NCBI GenBank assembly: GCA_021826565.1 | Contig: JAKAZJ010000127.1 | Location: forward strand, 1-6,232 | DNA: 6,232 bases | DNA from: Pseudomonadota bacterium | GTDB taxonomy: Bacteria > Pseudomonadota > Alphaproteobacteria > Acetobacterales > Acetobacteraceae | Reading direction: 5' to 3' | Notes under the pieces: model-generated | The model's database searches: none | Told to the model about the DNA's origin: nothing | Seen by the model: the letters and a program-made list of their open reading frames with translations, nothing else | Position numbers and translations under genes: made by a program | Part shown: positions 1-5,734 of the stretch, in pieces | Numbering within the stretch: the stretch's first letter is position 1 | Layout of the letters: each line of letters begins with the position of its first letter

Positions 1-207
1 AGGGGAAGGGCCGGGGGCGGAGGATCACGTCTGGGGGAAAGTTGGGGACGGGCTTGTCTGTAGGCTCTTCTTTTTCGACCGGGTCGGCATCACATGCTGA
101 CCGAGCAATGTGCCAGGAGGACAAAGCAGGCTGCGCGCGCAGCCCAGTTCGATTGAGGTCCCCCCCCGCCGGTTGATCTTCCCACGCCCCCGGGGAATGC
201 TGCGCCC
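1..207. other. Leader region upstream of aroE, no gene recognised
   Basis: No coding sequence can be supported here. The three forward frames are closed by stops at 61-63, about 107 and about 176 respectively, and the short peptides look unlike any family I know. A run of eight C (160-167), a perfect 12-bp palindrome CTGCGCGCGCAG (131-142) and an AGGAGG (115-120) without a start codon at the right distance are visible. The end of an upstream gene is not visible, so the aroE promoter could lie here, but I see no convincing -35/-10 pair. Confidence 0.4.
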
Positions 208-1047
208 ATGCGACTCCTCACCGCCACCGCCCGCGTCGCCGGCATCGCCGGCTGGCCCGTCAGCCATTCGCGCTCGCCGCGCATCCACGGCTACTGGCTG
301 GAACGCTACGGCATCGATGGCGCCTATGTTCCCTTCGCCATCGCGCCCGCCGATTTCGTCCCGGCCATGCGCGGGCTGATGGCGGCCGGATTCGCCGGCT
401 CGAATGTCACCGTCCCCCACAAGCAGGCCGCGTTCGCGCTGTGCGACCGGGTGGACGCCACCGCCCAGCGTGCCGGCGCGGTGAACACGCTGGTCTTCCG
501 CGACGGCCATATCGCCGGCAGCAACACGGACGGATTCGGCTTCCTCGCCGGCCTGGCCGACGCCGGCGTGGACCCCGCTGCCGGCCCCGCCCTGATCCTG
601 GGCGCCGGTGGCGCGGCCCGGGCCACCGCCGCCGCCCTGCTGGCACTGGGCGTGCCCGTCCACGTCACCAACCGCACCGAGGCTCGCGCCACCGCCCTGG
701 CCGCGGACCTGCGCGGGCTGCGCGTGCTCGACTGGTCGCGCCGCTCCGCCGTGCTGGCCGATTGCGCGCTGGTGGTGAACGCGACCACGCTCGGGATGCA
801 TGGTCACGGCGACCCTGGCCTGGACTTCACCCGCGCCGCTCCCGGCCTGACGGTGATCGACCTGGTCTATGTCCCTTTGGAAACCCCGCTGCTCGCCGCC
901 GCCCGCGCCCATGGGGTGCGCGCGATCGACGGCCTGGGGATGTTGCTGCACCAGGCCCGCCCGGGGTTCCACGCCTGGTTCGGCGTGGACCCGGAGGTGG
1001 ACGTGGCACTGCGCGATTTCGTGCTCGCGGACCTGCCGCGGACATGA
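208..1047 (+). CDS. aroE: Shikimate dehydrogenase (NADP-dependent), AroE
   Basis: Reduces 3-dehydroshikimate to shikimate with NADPH, the fourth step of the cytosolic shikimate pathway toward chorismate and aromatic amino acids. The 279-residue product has the usual family length. The N-terminal substrate domain carries the shikimate-binding Ser pair in SHSRSP (S19, S21), the NVTVPHK motif with catalytic Lys72, and NTDGFG with catalytic Asp108. The NADP-binding Rossmann domain shows GAGGAARA (132-139) and the NRT signature (155-157) typical of NADP-preferring AroE. C-terminal GLGMLLHQA supplies Gln249 for substrate binding. ATG 208 is the first ATG after the in-frame stop at 154-156 and has a GGGGA (192-195 plus A196) about 11 nt upstream, a modest ribosome site. 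The stop overlaps the coaE start (ATGA, 1044-1047), implying co-translation. The motifs favour AroE over the quinate-using YdiB-type paralogues, though substrate range cannot be read from sequence alone. Confidence 0.97.
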   Translation: MRLLTATARVAGIAGWPVSHSRSPRIHGYWLERYGIDGAYVPFAIAPADFVPAMRGLMAAGFAGSNVTVPHKQAAFALCDRVDATAQRAGAVNTLVFRDGHIAGSNTDGFGFLAGLADAGVDPAAGPALILGAGGAARATAAALLALGVPVHVTNRTEARATALAADLRGLRVLDWSRRSAVLADCALVVNATTLGMHGHGDPGLDFTRAAPGLTVIDLVYVPLETPLLAAARAHGVRAIDGLGMLLHQARPGFHAWFGVDPEVDVALRDFVLADLPRT

Positions 1048-1631
1048 TCGTCATCGGCCTGACAGGGGGGATCGGCATGGGAAAATCCACCGCCGCATCC
1101 GTGTTCCGCGGGGCCCGTATCCCGGTGTTCGACGCCGATGCCGCCGTGCATGCCCTGCAAGGCCGCGGCGGCGCGGCGGTCGCCGCGATCGCGGCGGCCT
1201 TCCCCGGCACCACGCAGAATGGCGCCGTGGATCGCGCCCGGCTGCGCGCCGCGGTGCTCGGAAAGCCGGACGCGCTGCGTCGGCTGGAGGCGCTGATCCA
1301 CCCGCTGGTGCGCGCCGCCGAGCACCGCTTCCTCGCCCGCGCCCGCCGCGCCGGGCGGCCGATCGCGGTGCTGGATATCCCGCTGTTGTTCGAAACCGGC
1401 GGCGCCGATCGGGTGGACCGCGTGGTGGTGGTCTCGGCGCCGTCCGCGGTGCAGCGCCATCGCGTGCGCAAGCGCGGGCGGATGGACGCGGCCCAGGCGG
1501 CAGCCGTGATCGCGCGCCAGATGCCGGATGCCGCCAAGCGCGCCCGCGCCGATACGGTGATCCGCACCGGTCTGTCGCGCTACCACGCGCGTCGCCAAAT
1601 ACTGCGCCTGATCGAGGAGTTGCGCCGGTGA
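1044..1631 (+). CDS. coaE: Dephospho-CoA kinase, CoaE
   Basis: Phosphorylates the 3'-hydroxyl of the ribose of dephospho-CoA using ATP, the last step of coenzyme A synthesis in the cytoplasm. The protein is 195 residues, normal for the family. It opens with IGLTGGIGMGKST, whose P-loop GGIGMGKS spans residues 8-15. This is followed by the CoaE-specific FDADxxVH element (Asp30, Asp32, His36), IHP at 85-87, and LDIPLLFET (110-118), the conserved strand-loop of the CoA-binding region. A basic lid segment lies at about 138-146, and RQMPDAAKRARAD matches the family's C-terminal signature. The ATG at 1044 is inside the aroE stop (ATGA) and no Shine-Dalgarno is visible, so translation is probably coupled to aroE. 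An in-frame extension upstream of 1044 would run antiphase through aroE and is spurious. The 3' end overlaps dnaQ by GTGA (1628-1631). Confidence 0.97.
   Translation: MIVIGLTGGIGMGKSTAASVFRGARIPVFDADAAVHALQGRGGAAVAAIAAAFPGTTQNGAVDRARLRAAVLGKPDALRRLEALIHPLVRAAEHRFLARARRAGRPIAVLDIPLLFETGGADRVDRVVVVSAPSAVQRHRVRKRGRMDAAQAAAVIARQMPDAAKRARADTVIRTGLSRYHARRQILRLIEELRR
1614..1619 (+). promoter_or_regulatory. Ribosome binding site fixing the dnaQ GTG start
   Basis: GAGGAG lies 8 nt before the GTG at 1628, an ideal Shine-Dalgarno spacing. It sits inside the last codons of coaE. This site, with the exonuclease motif beginning at once after the GTG, decides the non-ATG start of dnaQ. Confidence 0.75.
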
Positions 1632-2311
1632 CCCGCAGTGTCTTGTTCGATACGGAAACAACCGGATTGAACCCGGCAACCGGCGACCGCGTGATCGAGA
1701 TCGCGGCGATCGAGTTGATCAACGACCTGCCCACCGACCGCCATTATCACGCGCTGCTGGACCCCGAGCGCGATATCCCCGACGAGGTCACCCGCATCCA
1801 CGGCATCGGCAACGCCGACGTCGTCGGGAAACCCCGTTTCGCGCAGATCGCCGACGATCTGCTGGCGTTCCTGGGCGACGGCCCTCTGGTTGCGCACAAC
1901 GCGCCGTTCGATTTCGGGTTCCTTGACGCCGAGCTGGCCCGCATCGGCCGCCAGCCGCTGGCACCCGAGCGGATGATCGACAGCCTGACCCTGGCACGGA
2001 CCCGGTTTCCCGGCATGCCGAACAGCCTGGACGCGCTGTGCCGCCGGTTCGGCATCGATCTGTCCGCGCGCACCACGCATAACGCGCTGCTGGACTGCAA
2101 GCTGCTGGCGCAGGTCTATGTGGAGCTGACCGGCGGACGCCAGCGCGGCCTGACATTGCAAAGCGAATCCCGCGCCCGGCAGGCGGTATCGTACGAACCC
2201 GCCGCGCGTCGCACGCCGCGCCCGATCCACCCGTCCGAGGCGGAACTGGCCGCGCACGACGCTTTTCTCGTCCACCTGAAGGACCCGATCTGGCGCGACC
2301 TGCCGGGGTAG
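1628..2311 (+). CDS. dnaQ: DNA polymerase III epsilon subunit, 3'-5' proofreading exonuclease
   Basis: Proofreading subunit of the replicative polymerase, removing mismatched 3' nucleotides. It works inside the core enzyme with the alpha subunit. The product is 227 residues from a GTG start. All DEDDh exonuclease motifs are present: ExoI FDTETTG with Asp8 and Glu10, ExoII HNAPFDFGFL with Asp95, and ExoIII HNALLD with His151 and Asp156. The C-terminal part after about residue 170 (basic, Arg/Ala-rich, ending with AHDAFLVHLKDPIW) is typical of alphaproteobacterial epsilon subunits and probably includes the alpha-binding segment. GTG is chosen because it overlaps the coaE stop (GTGA), has a strong Shine-Dalgarno 8 nt upstream, and places ExoI at residue 8. 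A longer in-frame extension upstream is antiphase to coaE and not real. In many alphaproteobacteria the neighbour is secB; here it is the tad cluster. The order aroE-coaE-dnaQ supports DnaQ over a generic DEDDh exonuclease. Confidence 0.96.
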   Translation: MTRSVLFDTETTGLNPATGDRVIEIAAIELINDLPTDRHYHALLDPERDIPDEVTRIHGIGNADVVGKPRFAQIADDLLAFLGDGPLVAHNAPFDFGFLDAELARIGRQPLAPERMIDSLTLARTRFPGMPNSLDALCRRFGIDLSARTTHNALLDCKLLAQVYVELTGGRQRGLTLQSESRARQAVSYEPAARRTPRPIHPSEAELAAHDAFLVHLKDPIWRDLPG

Positions 2312-2367
2312 GCGCACCCGCCCGCGGCACTACGCCGGGACCGATCCGCTGACGTGCGCGCCGCCGC

Positions 2368-2373
2368 TATAAA
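2368..2373 (+). promoter_or_regulatory. Candidate -10 element upstream of tadA
   Basis: TATAAA stands out as the only AT-rich hexamer in the 140-bp gap between dnaQ and tadA, about 79 nt before the tadA ATG. A -35 match is poor: CTGACG (2349-2354) leaves only 13 bp of spacing. It is a candidate only, and read-through from dnaQ is equally possible because I see no intrinsic terminator after dnaQ. Confidence 0.25.
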
Positions 2374-2392
2374 GCCCGCCGGGATTCACCAA

Positions 2393-2407
2393 GCGGAAAC
2401 CTTCCGC
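2393..2407 (+). other. Small hairpin in the tadA leader
   Basis: GCGGAA (2393-2398) and TTCCGC (2402-2407) form a perfect 6-bp stem with a 3-nt loop ACC. It lies 44 nt before the tadA start and downstream of the candidate -10 element, so it could be part of the 5' untranslated leader. No T-run follows, so it is not an intrinsic terminator. A 6-bp stem can occur by chance in such GC-rich DNA. Confidence 0.25.
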
Positions 2408-2425
2408 GCCCACCCTGCGCGCGCC

Positions 2426-2455
2426 ATGTCCCAGCGCGTCGTCTCCCGCCCATGA
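2426..2455 (+). CDS. Possible 9-codon leader ORF overlapping the tadA start
   Basis: The frame ATG..TGA encodes MSQRVVSRP and its stop overlaps the tadA start in the same ATGA arrangement used by tadA-tadB and tadC-tadD in this operon. tadA itself has no visible Shine-Dalgarno, so coupling from this mini-ORF could help start translation. However, the mini-ORF also lacks a recognisable ribosome site, and a short ORF ending at that point may be chance. There is no known homologue that I recognise. Confidence 0.2.
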   Translation: MSQRVVSRP

Positions 2456-3819
2456 GCGGGGTCATCACCCTCCCCAGCTTCGGCCGCCGCCGCGCCGAGG
2501 ATCAGCCGGCCGCGCCGGGGCTGCCTGCCGCCCCGGCCTCCACCGCGCCGCCGGAAGCGATCGCCGAGCTGCGCGCGCAATGCCTGGGGCGCCTGGAACC
2601 CGCCGCCGTCGCTGCCCTCCCGGCCGATCGGCTGCGCCCGGAGGTGGAGCGCCTGCTGTCGGAGATCGCCACCGAACGCCGGCTGCAACTGAACGCCCGT
2701 GAGCAGCGCGCGCTGGCCGCCGAGCTGGTGGCCGACATGCTCGGTCTTGGCCCGCTGGAGACGCTGCTGGACGACGACTCCATCGCCGATATCATGGTCA
2801 ACGGCCCGCATCGCGTGTTCGTGGAACGCGGCGGCAAAGTGTCGATGACCGAGGTGCGGTTCCGCGATTCCGCGCATCTGACCGCGATCTGCCAGCGCAT
2901 CGCCGCTGCGGTCGGGCGGCGCGTCGATGAATCGAGCCCGATGGTGGATGCGCGGCTGAAGGACGGATCGCGCGTCAATATCGTCCTGCCGCCGCTGGCG
3001 CTGGACGGACCCTGCGTGTCGATCCGCAAATTCGGCAAGAAGACGATCGATTTCGCGCGCCTGATCGGCTTCGGCGCACTGACGGAACCCGTGGCGCAGG
3101 TATTGCAGATCGCCGCCCGGGCGCGGCTGAACGTGGTGATCTCCGGCGGCACCGGTTCGGGCAAGACCACGCTGATGAACGCGATGTCGCGTCTGATCGA
3201 TCATGGCGAGCGGATCGTCACGGTCGAAGACGCTGCCGAGCTGCAACTGCAACAACCGCATATCGTCCGCCTGGAGACCCGCCCCCCCAGCCTGGAAGGC
3301 AAGGGTGAGATCACCCAGCGCGACTTGGTCCGCAACGCGCTGCGGATGCGCCCCGACCGCATCATTATCGGCGAGGTCCGCGGCGCGGAGGCGTTCGACA
3401 TGCTCCAGGCCATGAACACCGGCCATGACGGCAGCATGTCCACGATCCACGCCAACACCTCCCGCGACGCGCTGACCCGGATCGAGAACATGGTGCAGAT
3501 GGGTAATATGGGCCTGCCTTCGGCCGCCATCCGCATCCAGATCGTCAGCGCGATCGACCTGATCGTGCAGGTCGAACGTCAGCGCGACGGCGGTCGGCGC
3601 ATCGTGCAGGTCACCGAGGTTTGCGGGATGGAAGGCGAGGTCGTCATCATGAATGACGTGTTCCGGCTGGAAACCATCGGCGAACGCCCGGACGGCCGGC
3701 TCGCCGGCCGCTATGTCGCCAGCCGCGCGCGACCGGGGTTCTCCGAACGCCTGGCGTATTTCAACCTGGTGGAACCCTGGATGGCCGCGCTCACCGCCGC
3801 GGGGCACGACGGAGCATGA
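2452..3819 (+). CDS. tadA: Tad/Flp pilus assembly ATPase TadA (CpaF)
   Basis: Cytoplasmic secretion-superfamily ATPase that powers Flp (type IVc) pilus assembly, acting as a hexamer on the TadB/TadC platform. At 455 residues it is a normal CpaF. After a Pro/Ala-rich N-terminal tail (about 1-35) come a helical domain and the N-terminal domain with IADIMVNGP and the conserved [20 protein letters not shown] region. The ATPase core has Walker A GGTGSGKT (232-239), the acidic box [11 protein letters not shown] (Glu259, Asp260), the Walker B-like IIIGEVRG (Glu308), and the His box [12 protein letters not shown] (324-335, His333). These place it in the CpaF/TadA branch of the VirB11-PilT superfamily. 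ATG 2452 is the first good start; it has no obvious ribosome site. The stop overlaps tadB (ATGA, 3816-3819). VirB11 or another PulE-like ATPase is less likely, given the following tadB-tadC pair. A long antisense frame over this gene is a GC-driven shadow. Confidence 0.97.
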   Translation: MSGVITLPSFGRRRAEDQPAAPGLPAAPASTAPPEAIAELRAQCLGRLEPAAVAALPADRLRPEVERLLSEIATERRLQLNAREQRALAAELVADMLGLGPLETLLDDDSIADIMVNGPHRVFVERGGKVSMTEVRFRDSAHLTAICQRIAAAVGRRVDESSPMVDARLKDGSRVNIVLPPLALDGPCVSIRKFGKKTIDFARLIGFGALTEPVAQVLQIAARARLNVVISGGTGSGKTTLMNAMSRLIDHGERIVTVEDAAELQLQQPHIVRLETRPPSLEGKGEITQRDLVRNALRMRPDRIIIGEVRGAEAFDMLQAMNTGHDGSMSTIHANTSRDALTRIENMVQMGNMGLPSAAIRIQIVSAIDLIVQVERQRDGGRRIVQVTEVCGMEGEVVIMNDVFRLETIGERPDGRLAGRYVASRARPGFSERLAYFNLVEPWMAALTAAGHDGA

Positions 3820-4787
3820 CCGCGCTCCCCCATCCCGCCTTGCTGCTGCTGGGGGTCGCGGTGCTGGCGCTGATGGCGCTGGCCGTGGCCGGCCTGCTCG
3901 CCGCTCGGGCGAACGAGGACCGGCGCCGCAAAGCCGAACGACTGGAGCACGTGGTCAATCCGCTGGCCCGCGTGCGCGCCGTCGCCGCGCCCTCGATCGC
4001 GCGCACCGACACATCGGAACGCCCCCCGCTGTATCAGCGCGCGGGCGGATTGTTCGGCTTCGATCCGCGCAAGGCGGAGCGCTATCCGCTGCGCTGGTGG
4101 GTGGTGCTGCCCGCTTCCTTGATCGTGGCGCGGATCGGCGCCGGTTTGGCACAGGGCGTGGCCGGGAACCTGGCGCTGCTGGCGATCCCGCCCGCGGCCG
4201 TGATCCTGTCACGCAGCTTTTTCGGCTGGGCGGACGCGCGCTACCGTCAGCGCCTGCTGACGCAACTGCCTGACGCGCTGGCCATGATCGTGCGCGCCGT
4301 CCGCGTCGGCATTCCGGTCGCCGAGGCGATCCGCGCCGTCTCCCAGGAGGCCCAGCCGCCCACCTCTACCGAGTTCGCCCGCTTGCACGAACAGGTCCTG
4401 ATCGGCATTCCGCTGGAACAGGGGTTGCGCGAGCTTGGCCAGCGCACCGGGCTGGGCGAATACCGCTTCTTCGCCACCGCGATCGGCTTGCAGGCACAAA
4501 CCGGCGGCGGCCTGACCGAAGTGCTGGACAACCTGGCCGACGTCATTCGCAAGCGCGTCGCGCTGCAAAGCCGCGGCAAGGCGCTGTCGTCAGAGGCGCG
4601 CACCAGCGCCCTGGTCCTGGCCGTGCTTCCGGTGGCCACGGGCGGGATGATCGCGGTGCTGGAACCCAGCTACATGGCGGTGCTGTTCACCTCCCATACC
4701 GGACATTCGCTGCTGGGAATCGCGGCACTTTCGCTTGGCATCGGCGTGCTGGCGATGCGCACCATCATCCAGAAAACCCTGGCCTGA
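3816..4787 (+). CDS. tadB: Tad pilus inner-membrane platform protein TadB
   Basis: Polytopic inner-membrane protein that, with TadC, forms the platform on which the TadA motor acts to assemble Flp pilin. The product is 323 residues, normal for TadB. A hydrophobic N-terminal helix (about 7-30) is followed by a basic cytoplasmic stretch RANEDRRRKAERLEH. A second hydrophobic pair spans about 94-137. The single T2SS-F/GspF domain starts at LPDALAMIVRAVRVGIPVAEAI (151 onward) and contains the LHEQVLIGIPLEQGLRELGQRTG and AIGLQAQTGGGLTEVLDNLADVIRKR signatures of the TadB type. Two C-terminal membrane helices lie at about 264-287 and 298-319. ATG 3816 overlaps the tadA stop by four bases; a GGAG lies only one base ahead, too close to act normally, so translation is likely coupled to tadA. 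Position 5' of tadC and the LxxTGGGLTEVL motif favour TadB over TadC. Confidence 0.95.
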   Translation: MTALPHPALLLLGVAVLALMALAVAGLLAARANEDRRRKAERLEHVVNPLARVRAVAAPSIARTDTSERPPLYQRAGGLFGFDPRKAERYPLRWWVVLPASLIVARIGAGLAQGVAGNLALLAIPPAAVILSRSFFGWADARYRQRLLTQLPDALAMIVRAVRVGIPVAEAIRAVSQEAQPPTSTEFARLHEQVLIGIPLEQGLRELGQRTGLGEYRFFATAIGLQAQTGGGLTEVLDNLADVIRKRVALQSRGKALSSEARTSALVLAVLPVATGGMIAVLEPSYMAVLFTSHTGHSLLGIAALSLGIGVLAMRTIIQKTLA

Positions 4788-4792
4788 GGCGG

Positions 4793-5734
4793 ATGCGCGC
4801 GCACCCGTATCTGCTTCTGGCGGCGCTGGCGGGATGGCTGGTGCTTGCCGGCGGTGCCGCCGCCCTGGTCGCGATGGTCGCGCGGGACCGCAAATTGCGC
4901 CAGCGCATCGATGTCGCCAAAGGCAAATTGCCGGACGCAACGCCGCGCCCCACCGGGGATCTCCGCGCGCTGCCGGCCCGCCTGGTCGCAGGGCTTGGCC
5001 ATGCCATCGCGCGCAGCGGCGTGCTGCCGGGACGCACCCTGGCCGAGTTGGAACAAACTCTGTCCGCCGCAGGCCTGCGCGGCGTCAACGGCCTGGCGCT
5101 GTTCGTGGGGGCTAAGCTGGTGCTGTTCCTCGGCTTGCCGTTGCTGGCGCTAGCCGCGCTGCACGGCATGACCCTGCAACCGGTGACGCGCTTCGCCGCG
5201 ATCGGCGCCGCTGCGCTGATCGGCCTGCTGGCCCCCGACACCAGCGTGAAACAAGTACGCAAACGCTACCTGACGGCGTTGCAAAAGGGCCTGCCGGATT
5301 CGCTGGATCTGATGGTGATCTGCACCCAGGCCGGCCTGGGTCTGGAAGCGGCCATCGCCCGGGTGGCAAATGAAATTCGCGCCGCGCACCCCGCGATTGC
5401 AAAAGAACTGGAAACCACGTCGCGCGAGTTGCAAATCACCGCCGAAAGCCGCCTGGCGCTGGACGCCATGGCGCGGCGCACCGGCCTCGATAGCCTCAAG
5501 CGCCTGGCCGTCACGCTGACGCAATCCATGCAATACGGCACACCCCTGGTCGCCGCGCTGCGCGGCCTGTCGGCGGAAATGCGCCAGGAAGCCCTGACCC
5601 GATTCGAGGAACGCGCCGCCCGCCTGCCCGTCATGCTCACCCTGCCAATGGTGGTGTTCATCCTGCCCTGCGTCTTCATCGTCGTCGGCGGCCCCGCGGT
5701 GCTCCGCATCATGGCCGCCCTGCACCACGCATGA
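4793..5734 (+). CDS. tadC: Tad pilus inner-membrane platform protein TadC
   Basis: Second platform protein of the Tad machine, partner of TadB in the inner membrane. The product is 313 residues, normal for the family. There is an N-terminal membrane helix (about 5-29), a basic/polar cytoplasmic segment, a helix pair at about 100-124 and 133-149, then a T2SS-F/GspF domain beginning LPDSLDLMVICTQAGLGLEAAI (167 onward). The domain also contains SRELQITAESRLALDAMARRTGLDSLKRLAVTLTQS-type sequence typical of TadC (ELxLLQ region and TQSMQYGTPL), and ends with a C-terminal helix at about 280-305. A GAGG (4786-4789), partly in the tadB stop, lies 3 nt before the ATG, and the gap to tadB is only 5 nt, so both are surely in one transcript. 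The stop is overlapped by the next ATG (ATGA, 5731-5734). It is immediately followed by a long inverted repeat that may form a stable RNA stem at the 3' side of this gene. Confidence 0.94.
   Translation: MRAHPYLLLAALAGWLVLAGGAAALVAMVARDRKLRQRIDVAKGKLPDATPRPTGDLRALPARLVAGLGHAIARSGVLPGRTLAELEQTLSAAGLRGVNGLALFVGAKLVLFLGLPLLALAALHGMTLQPVTRFAAIGAAALIGLLAPDTSVKQVRKRYLTALQKGLPDSLDLMVICTQAGLGLEAAIARVANEIRAAHPAIAKELETTSRELQITAESRLALDAMARRTGLDSLKRLAVTLTQSMQYGTPLVAALRGLSAEMRQEALTRFEERAARLPVMLTLPMVVFILPCVFIVVGGPAVLRIMAALHHA

Noticed and set aside
115..120. AGGAGG as a ribosome binding site for a gene upstream of aroE
   Set aside because: No ATG, GTG or TTG occurs at a workable distance followed by an open frame of useful length.
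94..156. 20-codon ORF upstream of aroE (MLTEQCARRTKQAARAAQFD)
   Set aside because: No ribosome site before it, no recognisable similarity, and it ends 51 bases before aroE without coupling; indistinguishable from chance.
25..972. 315-codon open frame on the - strand covering aroE
   Set aside because: Low-complexity Gly/Gln/Arg-rich translation with no motif, antisense to a clear aroE; a composition artefact.
2386..3807. 473-codon open frame on the - strand covering tadA
   Set aside because: It mirrors a strongly conserved ATPase with all catalytic motifs; its translation is His/Gln/Arg/Gly-rich without any recognisable domain, as expected of an antisense shadow in GC-rich DNA.
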